DNA from: an uncultured Lachnospiraceae bacterium
Lineage (GTDB): Bacteria > Bacillota > Clostridia > Lachnospirales > Lachnospiraceae
NCBI GenBank assembly: GCA_902774915.1
Contig: CACYKH010000003.1
Coordinates: forward strand, 124,001-188,000
Length of the DNA stretch: 64,000 nt
Direction of reading: 5' to 3'
Shown: positions 51,886-59,603 of the stretch, in pieces
Position numbering within the stretch: the first letter of the stretch is position 1
How the letters are laid out: each line of letters begins with the position of its first letter
The notes under the pieces: model-generated
The model's input: only the letters and a program-made list of their open reading frames with translations
Told to the model about the DNA's origin: nothing
Databases searched by the model: none
Position numbers and translations under genes: made by a program

Positions 51886-51894
51886 ATTATACCA
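51886..51894 (-). promoter_or_regulatory. alr: Extended -10 promoter of alr
   Basis: TGGTATAAT on the minus strand, 50 bases upstream of the alr ATG and just after the nnr stop. No convincing -35 box; a run of seven T lies directly upstream. Confidence 0.55.
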
Positions 51895-51908
51895 AAAAAA
51901 GCTAAGGT

Positions 51909-53693
51909 TTAAAAGCATTCCGGTATAGCTTCTATGATATCTCTGGCTATCATTGATCTTTCGCCAACTTTGTCTCTCGCTATGTCCCCAGCTCTTCCAT
52001 GCAAAGAAACTGCAGCAATAACTGTATCACTTGTAGAAACCTCTCCGCTTTTGCTTTGAGCCAATAGCCCCGCTATCATACCAGCCAGAACATCTCCAGA
52101 GCCACCTTTAGACATGCCGGAGTTTCCAGTAGTATTTATATATAGCGAAGCTTCTCTTAAATAACCAGATGTTTCTTTCGTCTTATCATCAAATGTATAG
52201 GCCACAACAGTTCGTGCATCCTTTAGTACTGTTATAATGCCATTATTATATGACAGGTTATAAACCTGACTCTTTCTATAATCTTTTAAGAAATCAATCT
52301 CAGACTTAAACCCAAGATTTTCGATCATAAAATCATATGTCTTTTTATCATATCCAGCTCTTACTATTCTGAGCATTTCCATCATATGTGGTGTTATGAT
52401 GACATTTCCAATACCAACCTTCTGAGTAAATACATTAAACCAATTAGATGGATTATCCATTGAAATGATATTAAGTGCATCTGCATCAAGTATCAGTTTT
52501 TGACCTGATGATAAGGAATCCGAAAGGATTCTCATCAGCTTTTGAGATACCTTACCTGTTCCAAGACCTGGTCCCGCTAAAACTATGTCAGCCCACTTTA
52601 TGGAATCTATGAACTCCTGACTAAAACTCCTACCAAGCTTATCTGTATCATAGGTTAGCATCATAGCTTCCGGAAGCTTATCACATAGAACATCTCTATT
52701 TCTAATATCTGTAACAACCTTCACAAGTCCTGCGCCAACTCTATATGCCGCTTCAGCTGCCATATAGACCGCGCCGTATATCTCCTTAGAGCCAGCAATT
52801 ATAAGCACTTTTCCATAAGTACCCTTGTTTGAATCAGCCTTCCGTTCAGGGATAAGACCGTTGATTTCTTCCGGATCATATTCATGACATACATATATAT
52901 TGTCAGCATAATTTCTGTTTGTATTTGGGTCTTTATCATCTATCATAAAGACCTGCTCTTCTCCTAGCACCCTTGCCATCTCAGAAACATTCTCTGGAAC
53001 ATATAATCCTATATGTTCACACTTTATATTTCCCGAAAACTGACGACCTTCGTTCAGGAGCATTCCGTATTTAGTAAATTCAAAAGTAACCGTCATATCG
53101 CACTTAACAGCAGCGCCTAGTATGTGGCCTGTATCAGCACTTATTCCACTAGGAATATCAACACCTACTACAAATGGCACATTCTCTTTCTCACCGTTCT
53201 GATTCAGTTCTTTTGCTCCATTTATGGCTTCGACCACATCCCGCTGAACTCCCGTCACATCTCTTGTAAGTCCAACTCCGAAAATGCCATCTATAATAAC
53301 ATCGTAGTCTGCCACTTCCTCTAAATGCGATTTTAAATCTATAAACTTAACACCGCGTTCTTTGGCTTTCTCTATCTCTATCTTATAAGAATCAGTTTTC
53401 CTGCTGATTCCGTTAATCTCATAAATAAAAGTATCGTAGCCCTTCTCCTTCAGCATCCAGGCAGCCGCTACTGCATCACCGCCATTGTTTCCACTTTCTA
53501 CTACAGAAAGAATCTTCACTTCAGATTTATCTAAAGGAGCTTTTCCTTTTTCATCTAAAAAAATCGCACTATGAATGGCATCTGCAAGCTTTGAAGCTGC
53601 AGATTCCATAAGTGCGATTCCGTTAATTCCCAGCTTTTCCTGGGTATATTTATCTATTGCCTGTGCCTGTTTTCCTGTTGGATAGTATTTCAT
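51909..53693 (-). CDS. nnr: Bifunctional NAD(P)HX epimerase/dehydratase
   Basis: A 594-residue fusion that repairs hydrated NADH and NADPH. The N-terminal YjeF_N epimerase (about 1-240) has VVESGNNGGDAVAAAWML near 63 and the aspartate in IIDGIFGVGL near 130. The C-terminal ribokinase-like dehydratase (about 285-594) has KVLIIAGSKEIYGA, LAGPGLGTGKVSQ near 372, and the signature SGMSKGGSGDVLAGMIAGL near 530. ADP or ATP drives the dehydration. About 90 residues longer than the minimal form, with insertions in the kinase-like half (YDKKTYDFMIENLGFK and following). It follows the C39-like gene by one base. Confidence 0.94.
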   Translation of the reverse strand: MKYYPTGKQAQAIDKYTQEKLGINGIALMESAASKLADAIHSAIFLDEKGKAPLDKSEVKILSVVESGNNGGDAVAAAWMLKEKGYDTFIYEINGISRKTDSYKIEIEKAKERGVKFIDLKSHLEEVADYDVIIDGIFGVGLTRDVTGVQRDVVEAINGAKELNQNGEKENVPFVVGVDIPSGISADTGHILGAAVKCDMTVTFEFTKYGMLLNEGRQFSGNIKCEHIGLYVPENVSEMARVLGEEQVFMIDDKDPNTNRNYADNIYVCHEYDPEEINGLIPERKADSNKGTYGKVLIIAGSKEIYGAVYMAAEAAYRVGAGLVKVVTDIRNRDVLCDKLPEAMMLTYDTDKLGRSFSQEFIDSIKWADIVLAGPGLGTGKVSQKLMRILSDSLSSGQKLILDADALNIISMDNPSNWFNVFTQKVGIGNVIITPHMMEMLRIVRAGYDKKTYDFMIENLGFKSEIDFLKDYRKSQVYNLSYNNGIITVLKDARTVVAYTFDDKTKETSGYLREASLYINTTGNSGMSKGGSGDVLAGMIAGLLAQSKSGEVSTSDTVIAAVSLHGRAGDIARDKVGERSMIARDIIEAIPECF

Positions 53694-53694
53694 C

Positions 53695-54657
53695 TTAAAG
53701 TTTTCCTAAAGAATATATACGATTGATATCACCTGAGAATACATCATATGGCCAGTACTTACAGCTACGCTCATAAGAACCCGGGTCATTAACCATGAAG
53801 CCATTCTCGTTATAACCATAAATCACTATGAAGTGTCCGGCGCCAGAGTGAGTAAAGTTACCGTAGTGCACACTAAGCACCAGCATTTCACCGTTATCTA
53901 TATGGGCTTTCATCTCAGCCTCATTGTTTGAAATTTCATTGCAATAGAGGCCAAAATCTGAACATCCCTGAGTAAAGAGTGCATGGGATGTACCAGCTCC
54001 CTTTACATAGTAATTATGATTCATACTGTATGTCGCTACCAGAGGTGGCGATGCATTTGTTATATCAGTAAGTGCTGTGATTACCATCGCGAAACATGTA
54101 GGTCCGCAGGCAGATGACTTCATAGTACCTGTACCATAAGGATAGCTTGCCCATCTGGAGTCATACTGAAGAAACAGTGGATGGTCAGCAGCAAGCTCAG
54201 CTTCAGTAAGTGTAAGAACATAGTCTCCATCAAAAGAAACCTGGTTCATACTGGAAACAACTTCAATACCATTGTAATTGATGGCATTGTTATTCTTCCA
54301 AGCCTCTTCTTCAGCTGCAGCTATAATGGCCTCTTCCTCATCGGAAAGGTCTCCATCATAAGTTACATCCGGCGCATCCTCTTCAGCATCACCGATCATA
54401 TCATCATATTCTTCATCATCAGGTGCCAGCTCTGGTATTTCAGTAGTAACCTCTAACACCTCACGAGTAGACTGTGATTTCTGGTACTCAGCAAGAAGCA
54501 TCTGATTTATCTCTTCTTCTTTAGAAATCTGAGACTCTGTTGTTGGTTCCTCATGCTTACCAATCTGTCCATCCCATACAAGAGACACCACAAAAACGGC
54601 CACTAAAAGCACCGGAAGGACAACAAATATTAAGATTACTTTCTTCTTAGCACTCAA
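53695..54657 (-). CDS. Secreted or membrane-anchored C39-like (papain-fold) cysteine peptidase
   Basis: A 320-residue protein. A basic start and a hydrophobic helix (about 5-28, VILIFVVLPVLLVAVFVVSLVW) form a signal anchor, followed by an acidic linker of about 110 residues (DDEEYDDMIGDAEEDAPD). The C-terminal domain (about 155-318) fits the Peptidase_C39_2 family: catalytic cysteine in SACGPTCFAMVI near 186, histidine in GAGHFIVIYGY near 275, and VNDPGS near 292. It may cleave a wall peptide or a secreted partner. The substrate is unknown. It is followed by nnr and preceded by the PaaK gene 29 bases away. Confidence 0.8.
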   Translation of the reverse strand: MSAKKKVILIFVVLPVLLVAVFVVSLVWDGQIGKHEEPTTESQISKEEEINQMLLAEYQKSQSTREVLEVTTEIPELAPDDEEYDDMIGDAEEDAPDVTYDGDLSDEEEAIIAAAEEEAWKNNNAINYNGIEVVSSMNQVSFDGDYVLTLTEAELAADHPLFLQYDSRWASYPYGTGTMKSSACGPTCFAMVITALTDITNASPPLVATYSMNHNYYVKGAGTSHALFTQGCSDFGLYCNEISNNEAEMKAHIDNGEMLVLSVHYGNFTHSGAGHFIVIYGYNENGFMVNDPGSYERSCKYWPYDVFSGDINRIYSLGKL

Positions 54658-54686
54658 AGAAGTCTCCTCTTTCTAAGTTTGTAATA

Positions 54687-56006
54687 TTAATCGTGAAGTT
54701 TTCTCTTATCAACAACTCTTACAGCCTTGCCTTCGCTTCTAACAATTGACTTAGGAGGAAGGAGATGCATCTTAGGTCTAATGCCAAGCATCTGAACCAT
54801 AGCGCCTGTAAGAGACTTTCTAGCCTTCTCCTGATCCTCATCTTCCTTCATCTGTTTGAACTGCTCTTCAGAAAGCTCTACGTTTATATCGAATGTATCT
54901 TCACTACCAATACGATCAACCATTATCTGATAGTTTGGTGTATATCCACACTTAAGGAGAACTGTCTCTATCTGTGATGGGAATACATTTACACCACGGA
55001 TGATCATCATATCATCTGAACGTCCCTTTGGCTTACACATCTTGATGTGTGTACGTCCACATGAGCACTGCTCTCTCTTTAGAACTACAAGATCTCTTGT
55101 TCTATATCTGAGAAGCGGAAATGCTTCCTTATCGAGAGATGTGAATACAAGCTCACCCTCTGTTCCCTCAGGAAGAACCTCTCCTGTATCTGGATCAATA
55201 ACCTCTGCATAGAAGTGATCCTCATTTATATGCATTCCTGTCTGTGCTTCACACTCAAATGAAACACCAGGTCCACTTATCTCTGTAAGCCCATAAATAT
55301 CATAAGCTTTAATACCAAGACTCTGCTCGATGTTCTGTCTCATCTCCTCTGTCCATGGCTCAGCTCCGAAAATACCAGCCTTGAGGTTAATATCATCTGC
55401 AGTCATACCCATCTCGTGAAGCTTCTCTCCAATGTAAGCCGCATAAGAAGGTGTACAGCAAAGGATTGTTGAATTAAGATCCTTCATAAACTGAATCTGT
55501 CTCTCTGTATTACCAGATGACATTGGGATTGTAAGACATCCAACCTTGTGAGAACCATCATGAAGTCCTGCACCACCTGTGAAAAGTCCATAACCATAAG
55601 CTACCTGAACAACATCCTTTTCGGAACCCCCAGCTGCTACAATAGCTCTGGCACAGCATTCTGCCCACAGATCTATATCATTCTGTGTATAGAACGCAAC
55701 TACTCTTCTACCAGTTGTACCACTGGTTGAATGAATACGAACGCAGTCCTTTACTGGTCTGCAAAGCAGTCCATAAGGGTATGCCTCTCTAAGATCATTT
55801 TTTGTAAGGAATGGAAGCTTGCTTATATCCTCCATACACTTTACGTCTTCAGGCTTTACACCCTTTTCATCCATAAGATTACGGTAGTACTCATTATTCT
55901 CATATACATACTTAACCTGTTTTAAAAACTTTTCTTCCTGAAGAGCCTTAATCTGCTCTACTGGCATTGTCTCTATCTCTTCCTGAAAATACATTTTCTT
56001 TGCCAT
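54687..56006 (-). CDS. paaK: Phenylacetate-CoA ligase family protein
   Basis: A protein of about 439 residues of the AMP-forming phenylacetate-CoA ligase family. The phosphate loop is IHSTSGTTGRRVVAFYT near 88-104, DIYGLTEISGPGVSFEC near 230-246 contributes to adenylate binding, and the C-terminal lid has GRSDDMMIIRGVNVFPSQIE near 325. It activates phenylacetate or another aromatic acid to its CoA thioester. ATG 56006 has GGAGG ten bases upstream; the longer start at 56042 is in terminator-flanking DNA. No phenylacetate oxidation genes or indolepyruvate oxidoreductase are next to it, so a fermentative aromatic amino acid role is only a guess. Confidence 0.9.
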   Translation of the reverse strand: MAKKMYFQEEIETMPVEQIKALQEEKFLKQVKYVYENNEYYRNLMDEKGVKPEDVKCMEDISKLPFLTKNDLREAYPYGLLCRPVKDCVRIHSTSGTTGRRVVAFYTQNDIDLWAECCARAIVAAGGSEKDVVQVAYGYGLFTGGAGLHDGSHKVGCLTIPMSSGNTERQIQFMKDLNSTILCCTPSYAAYIGEKLHEMGMTADDINLKAGIFGAEPWTEEMRQNIEQSLGIKAYDIYGLTEISGPGVSFECEAQTGMHINEDHFYAEVIDPDTGEVLPEGTEGELVFTSLDKEAFPLLRYRTRDLVVLKREQCSCGRTHIKMCKPKGRSDDMMIIRGVNVFPSQIETVLLKCGYTPNYQIMVDRIGSEDTFDINVELSEEQFKQMKEDEDQEKARKSLTGAMVQMLGIRPKMHLLPPKSIVRSEGKAVRVVDKRKLHD

Positions 56007-56055
56007 CTTAATAAAACCTCCGATCTGGCATTTATTCCCCATATAACAAATAAAT

Positions 56056-56085
56056 CAGGGTGATTGTAACTAGACAACCACCCTG
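56056..56085 (-). terminator. Terminator after licD
   Basis: Twelve-base stem CAGGGTGATTGT/ACAACCACCCTG with one G-U pair and a 6-base loop, followed on the minus strand by ATTTATTTGTTAT. It lies 36 bases after the licD stop. Confidence 0.75.
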
Positions 56086-56121
56086 CATTTTAACACATAT
56101 TCAGCTTAAATAAAAGAAATT

Positions 56122-56997
56122 CTATAAATCCATACTTCTTGCTGGAACACCCTCAAACTTAATGTCATCAAGGTAATCAATATGATCAGGAAACTGTTCC
56201 CTCTCAGGCGGAAATTGCATGTAATCTCCATAGTAGCTTCTAAGAGAAGCATCATAACCTGCAGGTGCAAAGAATTTCCTATCTCTTATAGGAAGCTCAA
56301 CCTTCTTTTTATACCATTCCTTCTTGTAAACGCTATCAGAAATATATGTAGCTGATACGTTAGAAAGAACGTAATATTTGCACTTTTTATTCTTATTATA
56401 CATTTGAGAAACCTTTTCATACCAGGCAAAAAGCCTTTTTAATGGAATAAAAATACCAATACGACATAAGATATATACAGCAAATCTTGCAAAAGGATTG
56501 GCTGGAACATCATATGTCAGATTATATCTCCTACTTGTTCCAAATACATACAACAATTTCAAGTAAAAAATATGGAGTTTTCCTCTTATGCCGCCAGGAT
56601 TATTATCCATTACAAAGAGATCCATAAAGAGGTGATCACAGTTATTATGATCATAAAACCTTGCTTCTCTATCATCCTTCTTTATTGAAACTCTTTCATC
56701 TATCATTCTTGTAGTATAATCCCAGAAGTATCCATCCTTACCATCTGGTATATGAACTCTGTATGGCGCAAGCTCATCCTTATGAGCCAAGAGCTTCTCA
56801 AAATCTTTTCTCTTGAAATAGATATCAATATCATCATCCCAAGGAATGAAATCCTTATGTCTTGCAGCACCAATAAGAGTACCTGCTTCCATAAAATAAG
56901 TTATATTATTCTTCCTACAAACATCATCTAGTTTGCAGAGCATTTCATATTCATAATCGTGAATCTTATCAACTATTTTTTGATCCTGTACTTTCAT
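56122..56997 (-). CDS. licD: LicD family phosphotransferase (phosphocholine transferase)
   Basis: A 291-residue LicD protein. The signature GTLIGAARHKDFIPWDDDIDIY near residues 41-60 contains the DDD metal site. LicD proteins move phosphocholine from CDP-choline to surface glycans; other members move ribitol or glycerol phosphate. The neighbouring choline kinase, cytidylyltransferase and BCCT transporter make phosphocholine the best reading. It is separated from the transporter gene by a strong hairpin at 57083-57122, so it may be expressed at a lower level. No membrane signal is seen: a cytoplasmic or peripheral enzyme. Confidence 0.88.
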   Translation of the reverse strand: MKVQDQKIVDKIHDYEYEMLCKLDDVCRKNNITYFMEAGTLIGAARHKDFIPWDDDIDIYFKRKDFEKLLAHKDELAPYRVHIPDGKDGYFWDYTTRMIDERVSIKKDDREARFYDHNNCDHLFMDLFVMDNNPGGIRGKLHIFYLKLLYVFGTSRRYNLTYDVPANPFARFAVYILCRIGIFIPLKRLFAWYEKVSQMYNKNKKCKYYVLSNVSATYISDSVYKKEWYKKKVELPIRDRKFFAPAGYDASLRSYYGDYMQFPPEREQFPDHIDYLDDIKFEGVPARSMDL

Positions 56998-57082
56998 AAA
57001 TACCTCGCTTGTTTTTTAGACTCATCAATTTTCTCATAATGATTTCTTTCAACAAAAGAAATATAACAGATTATCAAGAATA

Positions 57083-57122
57083 ATGCGAGAAGTATTTCAA
57101 TATTTAGAAATACTCCTCGCAT
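57083..57122 (-). terminator. Long hairpin between the BCCT transporter gene and licD
   Basis: Sixteen-base arms (57083-57098 and 57107-57122) with one G-U pair and an 8-base loop. On the minus strand TTATTCTTG follows; the plus strand also has U-rich sequence. It could be an intrinsic terminator or a processing signal inside the lic module. Confidence 0.65.
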
Positions 57123-57156
57123 ATATTTTCACTTTATATACTTATAAAAGACTAAA

Positions 57157-58827
57157 CTATTTCTCCGCTTCTTTATCAGCTGATTCTTCAGTCTTTTTCA
57201 CTCTAAGTTCTCTCTCTTCGTTCTCGAGAACATCTTCATCTATCTCAACTTCATCAAAGAATTCAGCTGGGTCCTCATTGTTATCGATATATTTACGAGC
57301 ATCCTTTATGAAGCTGGCAATTATCAGGATAATAACTATACCAACTGGGAATGCAGCTATGATAGAAACTGACTGAATGTTGTTCATACTACTCTCACTA
57401 AAGATCAGTGCGATTGGGAGAAGTATAAGAAGCATTGCCCAGAACAGCTTCATCTTCTTAGATGCCATTTCATTACCCTTCATGTTCTTATATGAATATG
57501 AAGATGCAACAAGTGTGATTGAATCAAATGATGTAGCATAGAATGCAACCATTGAAAGAATCAGAACAACAAGTACAAACTGATAACATGGAATAGTCTT
57601 GATTATATCAATGATAACTGCATAAAGGTCATAACCATTTGCCTCATAAGCTCCGATTGCATCGAACTTTCCTGTAAGCTGGAGGTTAAGTCCATAGTTA
57701 CCAAGTATGATGAATGAAATAAGTGTTGAGAAAAGACCAAATACGTATGTACCAAGAATTACCTGCTTAACTGTACGTCCTCTTGAGATGTTACCCATGA
57801 AGAATGGAGCTGCAACGCACCATACTAACCAGTAAGCCCAATAATACATTGTCCAGTTCTGAGGGAAACCATTCTCTCTAAGTGAATCTGTGTAAGTACT
57901 AAGAACTGGGAAGTTCTGTACCATAAGTCCAAGCTCTGAGAAACCACTTTCAAAGATATATACTGCCTTTCCACTTGAAAGAAGTACATATAAAAGAAGT
58001 GTACCAAACAGGAACATACATATCTTAGAAAGGTTATTTACACCCTTCATACCAATCATAACTGATGTTGTATAAGTTGCACATGTAACAAGAAGAATTG
58101 CGATTGTTACCCACTTTGTATATTCAATACCAAAAAGTGTTGTGAGTGCATTTCCAAGAAGTGGTGTAGCTACACTGAATGTTGTAGCTGTACCTGCTAT
58201 AAGTGCAATAACTGCAAGAATATCAATAGCCTTACCAGCAACACCGTCTGTGTGCTTTCCAAGTATTGGACGGCAAGCCTCACTGTACTTCTGCTTTCTA
58301 CTACCTCTAACGTGGATCATAAATCCAAAGCATGCTGCAAGTACTGCGTAGAAGCTCCAAACAATTGGTCCCCAGTGGAAAAGAGGCATTGTATTTGCCC
58401 AGTCCTTAATAGGTCCCATCTCAGCTACTCTAGGCTCTTCTGCATAATAAACCCATTCACAGAATGAATAGAAAAGAATATCAGCAGCAAGTCCACAACA
58501 GAAAACCATCGCTCCCCATGAGAAGAAACCATACTTTGGCTTCTCATCCTTGCCACCAAGGCGAACCTTACCAAGGTCAGAGAATGCAATGTAAAGTGAA
58601 ACTAAGAAAATGCCAAGTGCAACAATCAGATAGTAGAGACCAAGCTCTGTTCCAAGGAAACTTCTGATTGCAGAAAGAACAGATGTTGAACCATCTGGAT
58701 TGATAACAAAGATAGCGCATAAAATAATAAGTATGATTAGTGGAATAATCGTTGTAGATGGGTCGATTCTGCGGCCCTTAACTACCTTTGTCTCTTCTTT
58801 TTTCTTTGAAGTGTTTTCGTTACTCAT
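57157..58827 (-). CDS. BCCT family transporter, probably for choline
   Basis: A 556-residue betaine/choline/carnitine transporter with about 12 membrane helices (roughly 25-510) and a charged C-terminal tail (VKKTEESADKEAEK). The family tryptophan region NWTMYYWAYWLVWCVAAPFF followed by NISRGRTVKQ is clear near 325-355. The glycine-rich helix normally reading GMGIGL is CGLAADIL here (residues 112-119), a departure at the sodium/substrate site. In the lic context it should import choline, replacing LicB, which belongs to another family. It follows the LicC-like gene by 35 bases. Substrate is inferred from neighbours. Confidence 0.88.
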   Translation of the reverse strand: MSNENTSKKKEETKVVKGRRIDPSTTIIPLIILIILCAIFVINPDGSTSVLSAIRSFLGTELGLYYLIVALGIFLVSLYIAFSDLGKVRLGGKDEKPKYGFFSWGAMVFCCGLAADILFYSFCEWVYYAEEPRVAEMGPIKDWANTMPLFHWGPIVWSFYAVLAACFGFMIHVRGSRKQKYSEACRPILGKHTDGVAGKAIDILAVIALIAGTATTFSVATPLLGNALTTLFGIEYTKWVTIAILLVTCATYTTSVMIGMKGVNNLSKICMFLFGTLLLYVLLSSGKAVYIFESGFSELGLMVQNFPVLSTYTDSLRENGFPQNWTMYYWAYWLVWCVAAPFFMGNISRGRTVKQVILGTYVFGLFSTLISFIILGNYGLNLQLTGKFDAIGAYEANGYDLYAVIIDIIKTIPCYQFVLVVLILSMVAFYATSFDSITLVASSYSYKNMKGNEMASKKMKLFWAMLLILLPIALIFSESSMNNIQSVSIIAAFPVGIVIILIIASFIKDARKYIDNNEDPAEFFDEVEIDEDVLENEERELRVKKTEESADKEAEK

Positions 58828-58862
58828 AATTTTTCAACCTTCCTTTTATATGAATAAATAAC

Positions 58863-59597
58863 TCACCTTTTAACATGTGGCTTGTAGCCCTCGTAGGACT
58901 TATCTGCTGCCACCAGCTCATCAAAGCTGTCTATCTCAACCACATCTCCTCTATTCATCGGAGTAATGCCAAGACTGAATTTATCAAAATGTCTGAACAT
59001 GGCCACATCATCCCAATAGAGATGTCGGTTGCCTGCATGGTCGAACTCGTATTCAAGATATTTCTTAAGCTTAGTACAATCTTCTTTTGACCATCTTGAA
59101 ATACTGAAAAGGATCCATCCCTTGTCACCACCTGTTCTACTACAGGAAGTAACTGTACCCTCTTCATCTACCTGCATCAGCCACTCATCTGTTTTTTCCT
59201 CAGTCCAGATGGCGCTGTAGCCTGACCTTTCAAAATCAGCATGAAGTATTTTGTTATCGCGAATGACCAGGTCACCATCAAGTATCATACAGTCGCCCTG
59301 CTTTAAAATATTCTTTGCAGCATACAGAGATGAGATGTTGTTATACTCTGTATAGAACTGATTTGATATCAAATGGATGTCAGGATATTTATCGTAAAGC
59401 TCATGGAACATTTCCATCATATATCCTGTTACTATGTATATTTCATGGATTCCATTTGCCTTAAGACCATCGATGATAGTATCTATCATTCTCACGCCAT
59501 TAACCTCAACCAAAGGCTTTGGTTTATCAAGTGTGACCGGCGCCAGTCTTTCACCTTTTCCAGCGGCCATTATGATCGCTCTTTTTACTGTATTCAT
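58863..59597 (-). CDS. licC: LicC-like nucleotidyltransferase (choline-phosphate cytidylyltransferase type)
   Basis: A 244-residue nucleotidyltransferase. The signature AIIMAAGKGERLAPVTLDKP (residues 8-27) and the metal aspartate in ILDGDLVIRDN near 105 identify the sugar-phosphate/LicC family. It would make CDP-choline from phosphocholine and CTP. A second such domain lies within the fused gene directly upstream (7 bases apart), so substrates may differ (choline versus ethanolamine, or a sugar phosphate). Relation to aminoethylphosphonate cytidylyltransferases is possible but no phosphonate genes are nearby. Confidence 0.84.
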   Translation of the reverse strand: MNTVKRAIIMAAGKGERLAPVTLDKPKPLVEVNGVRMIDTIIDGLKANGIHEIYIVTGYMMEMFHELYDKYPDIHLISNQFYTEYNNISSLYAAKNILKQGDCMILDGDLVIRDNKILHADFERSGYSAIWTEEKTDEWLMQVDEEGTVTSCSRTGGDKGWILFSISRWSKEDCTKLKKYLEYEFDHAGNRHLYWDDVAMFRHFDKFSLGITPMNRGDVVEIDSFDELVAADKSYEGYKPHVKR

Positions 59598-59603
59598 AAA
59601 TCC

